This document shows, piece after piece, positions 45,258-56,253 of a stretch of 64,000 nt of DNA. Below the pieces are notes generated by a model. That model searched no databases, was not told the DNA's origin, and was given only the letters and a program-made list of their open reading frames with translations. The position numbers were made by a program, and so were the translations under genes. The DNA comes from Isoetes taiwanensis. Taxonomy: Eukaryota; Streptophyta; Lycopodiopsida; Isoetales; Isoetaceae. Location of the stretch: NCBI GenBank assembly GCA_021234155.1, contig JAJEKV010000033.1:7738635-7802634 (forward strand), in the 5' to 3' direction. The stretch's first letter is position 1; every line of letters begins with the position of its first letter.

Positions 45258-45729
45258 CTGCAATGCATCTAAAATTGGGAACACAAGTTGTACACAGTTC
45301 ATTCGGTTCCCTTCAGAAAATGCTAGCATGTTGCACTCTATAATTGATAACTCATCCTCTAACCACCCGATAAGAGGCGATGTATTCGATTCATAATGTG
45401 TCTCTTGATGGTCTGCCAATGGATATTTTTTAAGATGGAAACGTGTTGACAAAGAGAGACAGTTCCCACTCATATAACGCAATTTTAAAAATTTAATCAA
45501 CTCATCTAATTTCTCAAGTGTAGAAAGTATGTCATAAGGACCATTATAAGCCAAGGAAAACTCTGGTACCCAGAGGTCCACAAATTCCAGCGCTTCATTT
45601 ACCCAGAAAAGAAGACTTGAGGACTCGATATCAATCTTAGACGAGATGCTTCTTGCAGCATGATGATCATCCAGATAATTGTGAACACTCCACTTGGGGC
45701 CAACAAAGAATTGGATAATAAGACGATAT
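45258..45729 (-). CDS. Probable exon of the unrecognised minus-strand gene
   Basis: A 472-bp exon is bounded by acceptor GCTCAG (45730-45735) and donor CAG|GTGGG (45257-45256). It encodes YRLIIQFFVGPKWSVHNYLD, later LLFWVNEALEFVDLWVPEF, and WLEDELSIIECNMLAFSEGN near the end. The complexity and the in-phase splice to the next exon support a real protein. The Met further upstream is intronic. No motif I know; the gene extends upstream of this exon, but I could not define its start. Confidence 0.55.
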
Positions 45730-46599
45730 CTGAGCAGAGTAAGATATATACAAAAATATACAATAGCCTTATAAGAGGTCCCGTATAATCCTCTGAGCAC
45801 ATGGTCCTCCTCTTTCTTATAGAAGAAATGGTTTGCCTTTTCTTTTGTTAGTAGTACATAAAAGATGCTAGAAACGTTCAGTCAAAAAATATTATCTCAA
45901 TCAAAAATTTTGTACAGAGAGCCACAAACAATGCTTCATGTCTATCACAATAATTACATTCAAATCAGACTGCAGGACTAGTAGAACAAAAAGCTATATT
46001 AACAAATTAAAAAGGCATAGATCTTGACCATATGTCGTAGTACAAAATTCATACCTTAAGAAGTTAAGTGGATGCAGTTAATCTTGAAGAACAAATCTCT
46101 GAGAATGCAATCAAGTGGTGCAGTTTAGCCCGAAGAACGAATGCAGTTAAGCTCAAAGAACAAAGCTCTAAGAATGCAGTTTAAATGGATGCAGTTAAGC
46201 TTGAAGAAAGTTTTCAGTAGATTAAGCTCTGATAAAATTCGAATGAATGCACCTGGCGGAATGCTAACGGGATGACCTAGAGTTTCAAATGATCGGGATT
46301 CTTCGATGTGCCTTCCGCTCCAAATGATCGGGGTGCCCAATACGCCTTCCGCTGTTTAGGAACCCTAAAGTCTTATCTTTAAGCCTTCAAGTTTCATTTA
46401 ATTTAATTAAGTTTTCTAATTAGTTTATGGTTCAAGTTATCTAATAAATTAATGTATGTCACAAGTAGCGATCTTTTGATGATCCAAAATCTGAGGAATG
46501 TGAACACCATATTTGCAATCCCATCCTGCTGGTAACTACAAAAATTTGGAGGTTACTATTGATGGAGTAACCTTTAAAGTTATTCAATTTTCCAATCCT
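45730..46599. other. Upstream/intron region, no defined exon
   Basis: This may contain 5' exons of the minus-strand gene. Short direct repeats of ATGCAGTTAA / AAGAACAAA occur at 46070-46210. No exon can be supported. Confidence 0.4.
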
Positions 46600-46926
46600 G
46601 CTATCATGATTAGTCATGTTGCTTTTAGAAGATGTGTGCGACATGGGCCCATAGGACTTTACCTGGTGAAACATTTTTCCTCATGAGCAAGATACCTGGT
46701 ACTAATGAATTGGATTGTGCTCGTTCTCAATTTCCTAACAAATATGAGGCTTTATTTAGGGATGATGTTGTTATTGACACAAGCTTCTGCAAGCGCACGC
46801 CAGTTTAAATGGCCAGAGCTGTTGCAGCATTTTGAGGTTGATACTAATGCTATTCATTGCCAGGTGCATAGAATAAATTTGTAGATGCTCTTAGTCGGGT
46901 GCATCGTTGAGATGACATTATTTAGG
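46600..46926 (+). pseudogene. Ty3/gypsy RNase H fragment
   Basis: Plus-strand pieces read WPELLQHFEVDTN and, after a frameshift, NKFVDALSRVHR, the end of the RNase H region of Ty3/gypsy polyproteins (usually N-x-V-A-D-A-L-S-R). It is followed at 46927 by another LTR element, after which the gypsy sequence continues at 50488. Confidence 0.7.
46922..46926. repeat. Target-site duplication TTAGG, left
   Basis: Matches TGAGG at 50488-50492 at four of five positions. Confidence 0.55.
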
Positions 46927-48687
46927 TGTAATGCTCCTAGCACATTTAACACTTGAAATCGATGACTCAAATAATAAATATCTTTCATTTATCACAAGAA
47001 CTTCAGTACAAGGATCTTTAACCCAATACTCAGGTTATATTTCAAACTATGTAAGATCCATGCTTGACATCATTTCCACTATCTCTCTTTGCTTCCCTCG
47101 CTTGACGACCACCTAACTTTCAACTCTATCTGTAAGAAATAAGAAAGGAGAGGTGGGGTTAGTCTAGGGGAGGATTAAGTGGGTAAACCACCTGAGGCGA
47201 ATCGTTGGCTATACAAATATTAGTCTCATAAATATTAGTCATACTGAAAACGTCTTCTTATAACTTATTGTGATTCTGGAATGATCAATCTCTCACCCGA
47301 GTTCACCCATATATCGTTTGCGATATGATGTACGCTTATTTATCAATCACCTGGTATGCACGTTGCTCTTCTGCCTGGATCCCTTTGGCATTGACAAAGG
47401 GGCAGGTTCTTTCATACAGATTTATTCTTTAACGTTTCATTATATTCGGAGACACAATCACAAAAAGTCAATAACAAAATAAAACATGCAAGCTTTTCAA
47501 CAAATGATCAACTAAAAGAAAAGAGGACTCAACAGAATCTTCAAAGATCCGGCTCCAACTACCCACCAAAGAATCTTCCATGTGCAGTCTCGTTTAACCC
47601 CTGTCCACCTTTTCTATGATATCTCACTAACCGTAAGGAGTTACGAACGGTGCGATCTCAGTTCTGGAAACTAGACTCAGAGCGCTTTCCAGAATGCTCA
47701 AGAATGCTCTATTCACTTGTTGAGTTATGCGGTTTCAAAGTTTGCCCTTTTTTTATACTATCTGCCTTTTCTAAAATTAGAACATATCTAGGTATTAAAT
47801 CTTTTTCAAACTTAAAGATCCAAGATGGCCAGAATATCTTCTTTATTCTAGTGTCAATATCTTATGCTATTCTATACTCAAGTATCTTCCCTATCTTTGG
47901 CGAGAAGCCCTTCCGCCTGGCGCCTCCGCCTGGCGCCTGGCGCCTGCCTGAGGCGCTGCCTGAGGCCTGCCCGAGCGGATGCAGTGATGGATGGCGTTGG
48001 AGCAGCGGCAGTGACGGATGGCGCCCCTGTGTGTGCCTGAGTGGATGTCCGCCTGCGCGCATACCTGGGGGTGCTGGCGCCTTGGCGCAGGGCTGGTGGA
48101 TGGGTGAGGAGGCACCTCCGATGGGCGATTTCCCTGAGCGGTTTTTCTGAGCGCCGCCTTCCCTGCGTGTCTGGGCGATTGGCGTTGGGGGCGTCTGTTT
48201 TCCAGCACCCAGTTGTGAAGAGGTTACGGTTCAGAGTTGCTTGGTGAAGCTTTGCCTGCTGGAGGTATGAAGGTATGCTTGTTGCTTGTGCAACAGCATG
48301 GATTTTTGGATCGGTGAGCAGCCATAGTCATCCTGGCAACGGTTTTTTTCCCAGGTGGTTTTTAATCCGGGTCATGATGGTTGTGTTCTAGCTCACGTTG
48401 TGCTTTGGTTTAAGGGCTTCGGCCCATGTTCTTGTTTGGACTTCGGTCCAGGACTTCGGTCCCTTATGTACTTGGTCCCATAACCCGATTGGGTTCCGTG
48501 GACGTTAAAAATTTTTCCTTCCTTCCTTCCTTCCTACTTCTTTGCTTTACCACTTGTTACCTAGGAAATTGACATCTATAACTATAATTTCCATGTTATT
48601 ATTCCTTCTTGAAGTCTAATTTACTATTCTATCCTAAGGTCAATACTTATGTTAATTTCTTACCCAATAACCCCTAGGTGTGTTACA
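46927..48687 (-). repeat. LTR copy 1 (3' LTR in element orientation), with internal insertion
   Basis: It aligns with 49412-50487 (AGCACATTTAACACTTGAAAT, CATGCTTGACATCATTTCCA, GGAAATTGACATCTA and others) but carries about 670 extra bases at about 47896-48566. Confidence 0.85.
47896..48566 (+). mobile_element. GC-rich insertion in the LTR, probable truncated LINE/SINE with TTCC tail
   Basis: This is absent from the sister LTR, where CTTCCCTA runs directly into TAGGAAATTG. It is GC-rich with repeated GCCTGGCGCC at its left end, has GGTTTTTAATCC near 48358, and ends in a (TTCC)n run (48518-48535). That motif also occurs at 19225-19240 and 52180-52190, so it may be the 3' end of the same non-LTR family. 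A CTA duplication of 3 bp is possible. Confidence 0.6.
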
Positions 48688-49411
48688 TTCTCCCATACTA
48701 GAATTTACCCATGTCCTCATGGGGAGAACTCATCATCAAACACACGTCACACTTACCAAAACTGTTCCGAAATTCTATGTCAAAGTAAGTTGGGTTGGCC
48801 ATGTCGAAGAAAACTCTTCCATAAAATCGTAGGAGCAATTTTGTAAATCACACATCATCTATTTCCTATATCTTGTACTCTTTTTCTAGAAATCTTTCGT
48901 TCCTCTTGCACTTCTTGGACAAAAATTTTATTTTGGTGCAGATTCAACTGTTGCTGGACTCTTTGCAATATTTGGTCCAACATTTGAAGGGCAACCTTTT
49001 CATCACCATCCTTCATGATAATCTGTGTATTCTCCTCTAGGCAAGGTCATTAAATTACTATAAGCGAACCAAGTCTTCCAAGGTACAAGACATTTCTAAG
49101 ACTATTTTCTACTCCATATGCCCTTCGGGATTGACTACCCTTATCACTACAATAATTAAGATTAATTTGGACTATTTCTAATATGTGGAAACTCAAGTTC
49201 AGATGCTTGGTTTGGGACATGAAAACTGATTTTAAACTCTCCCTTTTTCTCTCAGACTACCGACTAGATAGCTCCACAAGAAGTTTCTTCCTTCTTGGTT
49301 TCCCATAACTCAAATATAATGATTTCTCATTGCCACTGGGCCAATAATCAACTTTCTCTGGCCCAATAACCAACAATGGTTAATGATCGAAACTCTAGCT
49401 CTGATATTAAA
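48688..49411 (-). other. Internal domain of the nested LTR element
   Basis: 724 bp with only a short gag-like remnant. A primer-site remnant is at about 49396-49409 and a purine tract at 48688-48697, both read on the minus strand. Confidence 0.65.
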
Positions 49412-50487
49412 TGTAACGCTTCTAGCGCATTTAACACTTGAAATCAACAAAACAAAGCAATTGGGACTCAAATAATGAATATCTTTCAATCATCACAAGA
49501 ACTTCAGTAACAAGGATCTTTAACCCAATACTCAAGTTACATTTCAAACTACGTAAGATCCATGCTTGACATCATTTCCACTATATCTCGTGCTTCCCTC
49601 GCTTGACGACCACCTAGCTTTCAACTTTATTTGTAGGAAATAAGAAAAGAGAGATGAGATTAGTCCAAGGAAGGACTAAGTGGGTAAACCATTATTTTAT
49701 CCTGAGGCAAATCATTGGCAACACAAACATTAGTCTCATAAATGTTACTCACACAGAAAACATCTTCGTACTTATTGTGATTCAGGGATGATCAATCCCT
49801 CACCTGGGTCCACCCGTATATCGTACAGTATATGCTTATATACCAATCACCTGGTATACACATTATTCTTCCGCATCGACAAAGGGACGATTTATTTCAT
49901 ACAGATTCATATATTCACAAACACAATTACAAAGACTCAATAACAAAATAAACATGCACAACGGAAATAACAATGTAAACATGCAAGCTTTCAACAAATG
50001 ATCAACTAAAAGAAAAGATAACTCCAACAGAATCTCCAAAGATCTGGCTTCGACTACCCACCAAAGAATCTTCCATGTGCGGCCTTGTTTGACCCCTGTC
50101 CACCTTGTCTGTGATATGTCCCTAACCGTAAGGAGTTACAAGTGATGCCACTCCAATTCTGAAACTAGATTCTGAGGGCTTTCCAGGATGCTCAAGATCA
50201 TTTCAAAGTTTGCCCTGTTTAATATTATCTGTATTTTCTAAAATTAGAACATATCTAGATATTAAATCTATTTCAAACTTAAATATCTAGGATGGCCAGA
50301 ATATCTTCTCTATTTTAGGATCAATATCTTATGCTATCCTATACTCAAGTATCTTCCCTATAGGAAATTGACATCTACAACTATAATTTCCATGTTATTA
50401 TTCCTCCTAAGGTCTAATTTACTATTCTATTCTAAGGTCAATACTTATGTTAATTTCTTACTCAATAACCCCCTTAGCTATGTTTTA
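49412..50487 (-). repeat. LTR copy 2 (5' LTR in element orientation)
   Basis: 1076 bp, starting TGTAACGCTT on the plus strand and ending at a mutated TTTTA corresponding to TTACA. This is the cleaner of the two LTRs. Confidence 0.82.
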
Positions 50488-51492
50488 TGAGGTGAATAAT
50501 TTTTCGCTTTGGCAGGAGCGCACATTTGAGGCCATGAAGGTTATAAATGAGCAGGATGATAAAGTTGATAGTGTTATGCATTGATCTGCATGAAAGCTAG
50601 CATCGTGTTATTGACAATTTCTATTTACAAAAAAGATATCTATTTTTCCAAGATTGTCTTTGTGTTACTCCTCAATTTAGGGAAGTGGTTCTACGTGAAT
50701 GTCATGAGGTACCAATAGTAGGCCACATGGGTATTTTTAACACTCATGATTTGGTTTCAAAGTATTTCTATTGGAAAACTATGAGAAAGGGCAATGTTGC
50801 ATTTGAGGAAAAATGTCTTGTGTGTCAGAAACCAAGGATTTCCATGCCAAGGTACTAGGATTGTTCATGGCACTAAGTACTCTGGAGATACCTTTTTAGC
50901 ATATTAGTATGGATTTTGTTAGTGCTCCAGCAGACGAGGTAATGATCACGTTTGGACCGTTGTGGATCGTTTAAGTAAGTATGCAATTATCATTCCTTGC
51001 AAAAAGCTATGAAAGCTCGCGATACTGCACGTTTATTTTCTAAGGAAGTATTTAAGAATTCCAAGCTTTGCAGTAAGTTTTGGAGAGCATTATTAAAAAA
51101 AAACTAGGTTACAAGGATGCATTTCTCTACAGCTTTCCCTCCCCCGATTGATGGGCAGACAGAGGTTAGTCACAAAGCTTTATTGAGCGTGTTATAAAGT
51201 TTTGTGCATGAGCAGGTTTTAGAATGGGAGCGGTATCTTCCACTAGTTTAGTTTTCGTACAACATGGTGACAGAATTTGCAACATGTTTCTCCCCATTCC
51301 AGGTTATACAAGGGCGTATACCTATTATATACAAGGATAATTCCAAGTCCTATTATTAAAGTAGCAGAAGGTGTGATGGAGGCAAATTAGGTTGCTAAAG
51401 ATATGGATATAGTTTTGGAATCAACCAGAGCAGCACTCAATGTTGTACATTAAAGGTATACTCGTCAAGCGAACAGAAAAGGCAGACAGGTG
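50488..51492 (+). pseudogene. Ty3/gypsy integrase fragment, heavily mutated
   Basis: Zinc-finger-like pieces HMGIFNTHDLVSKYFYW and CLVCQKP correspond to the HHCC domain of a gypsy integrase. Then there are scattered core fragments (MDFVSAP) with many stops, and a C-terminal piece (AKDMDIVLESTRAALNV) before the LINE insertion. This is part of the same gypsy copy as 46600-46926 and 52242-52425. Confidence 0.75.
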
Positions 51493-52110
51493 CACCACAT
51501 GGATGATGTTAGGTATCTTGTTCTTGCACTTGCCATGGCTGAATCTCCTCAGCGTTTGAAACGATGTTGGAAAGAGCATTGCACTACATGGTTTGCCCGT
51601 TGGGCTGTGCAACCAGAGCACTGCCTGATGCTTGCCAGTTCTGATCCTGAGCTTTTGCAACAATATCTCAATGGTCGTTTTTCTCAAAAGATATGGGACG
51701 CAGTTACTTTGGCCCAAGTGAAAACTGGTCATTATCATGCACACATAAATCCCACCTTGGCACCAGGGCCCCAAGCTTATTTGCTTGCTTCATTGTCCAG
51801 GAACAAGCTTGTAGCTATTGCATCAATTCGCACGGGGTCCCACAGGCTACGGATTGAGACATGTAGATGGGAGCGGCCGCGATTGCCGCGAGAAGCGAGA
51901 CTATGTGCCTGTTGCCAGTTACAGGTTATTGAAGATGAAAGCCATACTCTTCTGAGTTGCCCTGCTTTTGAGATAGTCCGGAATCATTTTTTGACCTTAG
52001 TATTCCATTTCACGCTTCCACAACTTCTCAGAGCACCATCTGTGCATGACTTGGCATTATACATACTTGAGGTTCTAGATAAACGTCTGCAATTACTGAG
52101 CCCTCAGTAG
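51493..52110 (+). pseudogene. Non-LTR ORF2 C-terminal fragment with zinc-binding motif
   Basis: The open frame to the TAG at 52108-52110 contains SHRLRIETCRWERPRLPREA, then LCACCQLQVIEDESHTLLSC, a C-x2-C-x8-H-x4-C cluster commonly found at the end of non-LTR ORF2 proteins. It is a different family from the LINE at 2995. The reverse transcriptase is absent through 5' truncation. Its frame is intact over about 200 codons, so the copy is relatively young. The open frame appears to begin at an in-frame ATG at 51490, next to the junction, by chance. Confidence 0.8.
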
Positions 52111-52147
52111 TCATTATCTCTGCTTGTCTAGTATCATCATTACTACA

Positions 52148-52196
52148 AAGGTTTTTCCCTTGAAAACCTTTCGAGGCAGGGGTTTTTTAATCCTAG
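52148..52196 (+). repeat. 3' hairpin of the non-LTR element
   Basis: AAAGGTTTT-TCCCTTG-AAAACCTTT is a perfect 9-bp stem, followed by GGGGTTTTTTAATCC. The same arrangement with a different stem is seen at 19189-19240. Confidence 0.75.
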
Positions 52197-52241
52197 TAGA
52201 TTGTACTAGCCCATTGTATTCTATTCTATTCTATTCTATAG

Positions 52242-52425
52242 CAGGTGGCTAAGTGGGTGCTTATTAGAATTATTAAAGAAAGTGGTGCTCCTTCAAAAGA
52301 AAAGAATCCCAAACTTCTTACAAAGTTTTATGGGCATTTTAGGATCATTGGAAAAATAATTGATAACGTTTATAGATTGGAGTTGCCGGTCACGTTGGAA
52401 GATGCATATTTCTTTTAATGTGGAG
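52242..52425 (+). pseudogene. Ty3/gypsy integrase C-terminal end
   Basis: AKWVLIRIIKE, then PKLLTKFYGHFRIIGKIID and VYRLELP match the C-terminal GPY/F-type module of plant Ty3/gypsy integrases (usually K-L-x-P-K-Y-x-G-P-F). The frame ends at TAA near 52417. The 3' LTR is not identifiable. Confidence 0.78.
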
Positions 52426-52605
52426 TACCTCAGATCATTTAAAGGAATAAAACCATAAGGCTGATTCAGACTGATTCTGAGAGGTCAGATCATTTAAAAG
52501 AATAAAACCACAGTTCAGAACAACATTTCAAGACAGCAAACGTGCTGCCAGCTTCAAACAATAGTTTCTCTTTGTAGAACAGTTGAAGAATTGCTGAATA
52601 GATAT

Positions 52606-52809
52606 AATCTCAATACCTTGGCTTTGCCCAGGTGATTTTTGGCATGGATACAACAAGCTAGAAGTATAAGAGAATTTCAAAATCTAACAAGAATATTTCC
52701 TTTGCTACTCTATTCATATAACTGCACAACTGGTTTTAAATTTTTTTGTATGGCTCCGTAGTGTTATCATTAACATTAACACTGCCGACAAAACAGTTTT
52801 CATAATCTG
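52606..52809 (-). repeat. Tandem duplicate of the 3' end of the carrier gene
   Basis: This segment repeats 52810-53055: CCTTRGCTTTGCCCAGGTGAT through CATTAACATTAAC and CTGCCGACAAAACAGTTTTC. The copy lacks about 45 bp of the last exon, so it is a partial, non-coding duplicate of the last exon plus 3' UTR. Confidence 0.85.
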
Positions 52810-52919
52810 AATCTTAATACCTTAGCTTTGCCCAGGTGATTCTTGACATGGATACAAAGAAGCTAGAAGTATAAGAGAATTTCAGAATCCAACAACAATG
52901 ATTTCCTTTGCTACTCTAT

Positions 52920-54521
52920 TCACATGACTGCAACAAGTGGTTTTAATTTTTTCGTACGGCTCCGAAGTGCAAGCATGACTACCCAAGTGCTCTGTGATAC
53001 TTTTTCCTTTATCATTAACATTAACGCTGCCGACAAAACAGTTTTCATTATCTGAGCCTGCAAGCCCTTGTAAAATCCAGATGGCCCTTCCTTCTGCCAA
53101 ATAGTACGAAATGCTTGCACCATCTTCTTTGGAGGTCTTTCATGTTGGGCCGCCCCTTCCACTTTTTTGCAATCATCACCATTACATTCATATACATCAT
53201 CTGCTGCTTGCAACATGACTTTGCAACTGTAAAACAACATAGTCATGGAAAGAATACATCAGAATTGAACTCAGCATGCCAGAAGGAAAGAACTTTTAAT
53301 TGATATTTACCGAATTGCTGGATATGTGATTATGGTAGCAATGGTCTTGGAAAAGGCACCTAAAAGAAAAGCAGAAAAGGCTGAAAGAACGGGAGAAAAT
53401 TCTGCAGCTGGCTCGATGCGACGCTTCTTTTGATTCTGCATTTGTATTAGATACCTCTTTAACTGCTCAAAGACTGTATACTGTGATAATAAAACAAACA
53501 GTTAGAGATATAAAATAACAGTGACAAGAGATAGCATCTGAATTCTCACCTGTATAGCAGGATTGGAAGTCAAGATAAGGGATACACCAAGACCATCAAA
53601 GGCTTCTTTCCAGCTTCCTATACTGAGAGTATCCCATAGACTTTTTGATTTTCCAAAATTACTAGTTTGCATCTTAGCTGAGGCCGTATCCAGAGGCTGA
53701 GCATCAAATTCACAAGATATTTTAGAGATAAAATATAGATCAGCATGCAGGAACTGCTTGCTACATACCTGTGTAATTATTACAGTGCAAGCTCCTGCTG
53801 CAGCTGCTACTATGAGGTTTGCACCCGTTCCCATATATTTATTCTTTGACTTTCTTATATACAACTGCTTGAAATAGCTATAACTATAGAAGTATATAAA
53901 TTGTGATATAATTGATTGCAAGTTCTTCGTACCAAGACCTTGGTACAGAGAGACAACTTGATTGGAGGCAATGGCTTCCTTCAAGACATCCAATAGTGAT
54001 CTGGAATACAGCAGATTTAGTATGAGACTTCCAATATAAGGGGCATTTACCAGGCTAACAATCTTTGTCAATAGTAGTGATAGTTATTATTTTATTGACT
54101 TGGTAACATGCTGAAGATAATTTTTCTATAAGGTTTACTTCTAAGACTTATAACTTAAATCTAACATGAAAAAAGAAGTAATTTTGATAGAAAAGGTTAA
54201 CTTTAACTATTGCTTAAGAATGCTATAAAGAAGCATTTGCCCTTCTAAAATAGTGTTATTTATCTACCAGTCCTAGCTTGTTTGATCTCAAAACAAGGTA
54301 AATGGGATCTCACATGAATTTAATCAGACAGAATGACAACCGGATCACGGACACATTTAAAATGAAAGCAAAAAGTACCTGTATTTCCGAAGATCCCCTT
54401 CTCTAACCTCTGCCTGATACTTAGTTTTGCACGTATCCAAAGGGTACAGGATGGTGGTGCTCAGGAGGCCTCCAACGGCACCAGAGGTAGCCTCTGTAAG
54501 CGACTCAAAATCAAAACCCAT
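52920..54521 (-). CDS. PNC: Peroxisomal adenine-nucleotide carrier (mitochondrial carrier family), 5 exons
   Basis: Carriers of this plant group import ATP into peroxisomes in exchange for AMP/ADP, supporting fatty-acid activation. Exons on the minus strand are 54521-54379, 54000-53769, 53696-53550, 53480-53311 and 53226-52920. All introns are GT-AG (378, 72, 69 and 84 bp). The sum is 999 bp, 332 residues, the usual carrier length. The three family signatures are present: PLDTCKTK in exon 1, PLDTASAK at the exon 2/3 junction, and the atypical PAIRCKV at exon 4/5. [27 protein letters not shown] and [20 protein letters not shown] are characteristic of the PNC group. I chose the ATG of MGFDFESL; an upstream in-frame Met at 54596 would add 25 unlike residues. 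The 3' end is duplicated downstream. Everything needed for function is intact. Confidence 0.9.
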
Positions 54522-54760
54522 TATTTCTGTGCTGAGGCTCTTGCAAGTACTACTGCGTGCCGATTTGCTCCTTTCAGAGAGCTGAAAAAATCCCACCGAT
54601 ACCTGTCGCCTTCCAAGCGCTCTGATAATTGCTGCAAATCGGAATGCCTCAAACCTCTGCGGCCTTTCCAGATAAATACCCGATCACCATCATATGTCAC
54701 CGGCTGAACCAATGATCGATTCCGTGCACGCAGTCAGAGAGCGCTCTATTCTTGAAGGCT
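54522..54760 (-). promoter_or_regulatory. 5' UTR / proximal promoter of the carrier gene
   Basis: GC-richer than its surroundings and upstream of the carrier ATG. I see no certain TATA box. Short ORFs here (for example 54521-54712) probably reflect the leader and not a protein. Confidence 0.35.
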
Positions 54761-56253
54761 TATGATTGAACCAGTTTCTTATACACTAAATTTATTTACC
54801 CCTTTTTGCCTTTGCCTTTTATTCCTTTTTCATCTTTTACCCTTTGAAAATTAGTGTTATATATATACTATTGAGTAACACGTCCATTGTACATATATGT
54901 GTGTAATATAATGTCATAGACATCATCATTTGTTCTCATCTTAAATCGAACTTCAAAGAACTTTAAATCCAACTTCAAAGACAACTTCGAGAGTTTCAGA
55001 ATTCAGATAGGATTTCTAGGAACTTTGAAGTCCAGTTACTCATGGGAATCGCCGAACCTGGCCCCAATTAGCTGAGGCCAGGTTTGTTCTATGAAAATGT
55101 ACCTAAGTCTAAATGAGATGTAATAAGTTCATCCTGCTATTCTACTAATTGCTCTATGGTGTTTATGCATGCGTGTATAATAAATTCTCTAGTCTGTAAA
55201 GACCAAACGGCCTATAGAATGCAATATACTGTATAGAGCCTATGATTGTGCAAAGACAAACAAACCTTTGAGTTCTTGAATAAGAAAATTCAAGAAACCT
55301 TGATAGTAATAAACCTACTCAAAGAATGAAAAGTCCATCACGAGAAGTATGTACATGGCAGGGCCCCTTGCATGTTGTTTTAGAACATCAAGAATATAAG
55401 ATCCTAGTTTCATCACCGCATGTACACAAGAGAACATGGGATGATTGGCTTGAAGCAAGCAAGGCAACATATTTTGCTCTAACATCTACAAATGCTAAGC
55501 ATTTTTGCACTACATTTTGATCTTCAAAAAGCACCCATTTGGCACCATTCCATGTGAGATCATGCCCTATCAATATCAAGTTCAAACTTCAATTTCCTTA
55601 TACTTTGTGCTTGTACTGTGTATCCATCTTGATGCTCTAGTGGCTTGAATTGAATTGTATGCCTACTTGTATCTTATGTCTTGTATGGCTTTATGTAAGT
55701 AAGGCATGCTCACACATGTTGGGTGACGTTTAGCTTAGTCACATAAGCATTTTATTTGATGATCCCTATATCCTTATAAAAAAAGGTAATAGTAGGCACA
55801 CCTCAATGGTGTCAATTTTGTAGTTAAACGTGGTTCTCAATTGGAGAGACATTAGAAGCTGCGCGTACAAAGGGTGTGAAATGGCCAACACACCATACTT
55901 CTAGTCCAAGAGGGCTATTTGTTTTATTGGCATGTAATCTCATGCATGTGTGTGCTTTTCCTTTTTCCTTTTTAAATGACACGTTTCTAATGAGGTCCTT
56001 TCATGTGCACGTTTCTAAAGCGGTCCCGTCCCCGGGGTTTGGTGGGTAGTCTTTTAGGTTAGCAATTCAATTCTTTCTTGACACATTCCAGGGATTGTCA
56101 TATGTGAGAAGAGATGTACGCCATATAGGATCTTGACTCTATTTTCTTCATAACTTTTAGCCTGAGTGTCAAATTCAGGTGTTTTTTAGTACGTTAAAAA
56201 ACTAGAGATTGTCATGAACCTATATGAAAACAAAGAAAATACATGAAGAATAT
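54761..56253. other. No supported gene
   Basis: AT-rich intergenic DNA with short ORFs only. Nothing recognised up to the LTR. Confidence 0.5.

Larger units (their letters stand above)
46927..50487 (-). mobile_element. Non-autonomous LTR retrotransposon (TRIM/LARD-like), minus strand, nested in gypsy
   Basis: LTRs at 46927-48687 and 49412-50487 flank only 724 bp of internal DNA. LTR termini are TGTAA...TTACA. On the minus strand the primer site just inside the LTR at 49412 reads AATATCAGAGCTAG, a degraded form of TGGTATCAGAGC, and a purine tract TATGGGAGAA lies just before the other LTR at 48688. A minus-strand peptide near 48935-49000 (MLDQILQRVQQQLNLHQNK) looks like a gag remnant. No pol genes are present. 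Confidence 0.82.
51493..52241 (+). mobile_element. 5'-truncated non-LTR element with (ATTCT)n tail, inserted in gypsy
   Basis: It holds a C-terminal ORF2 fragment, a 3' hairpin and a tail of ATTCT repeats (about 52217-52240). CAGGTG occurs at both junctions (51487-51492 and 52242-52247). Taking out the insertion with one CAGGTG rejoins the gypsy reading frame, which supports the boundaries. Confidence 0.85.

Noticed and set aside
45246-45800. ORF start Met at 45800 as a gene start
   Set aside because: The sequence before 45729 is separated by a good splice acceptor (GCTCAG) and is low in complexity, so the Met is probably intronic.
54357-54596. Upstream Met for the carrier gene
   Set aside because: The extra 25 residues are Ser/Lys-rich and unlike carriers. 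The family normally starts close to the Met at 54521. A longer N-terminus is not fully excluded.
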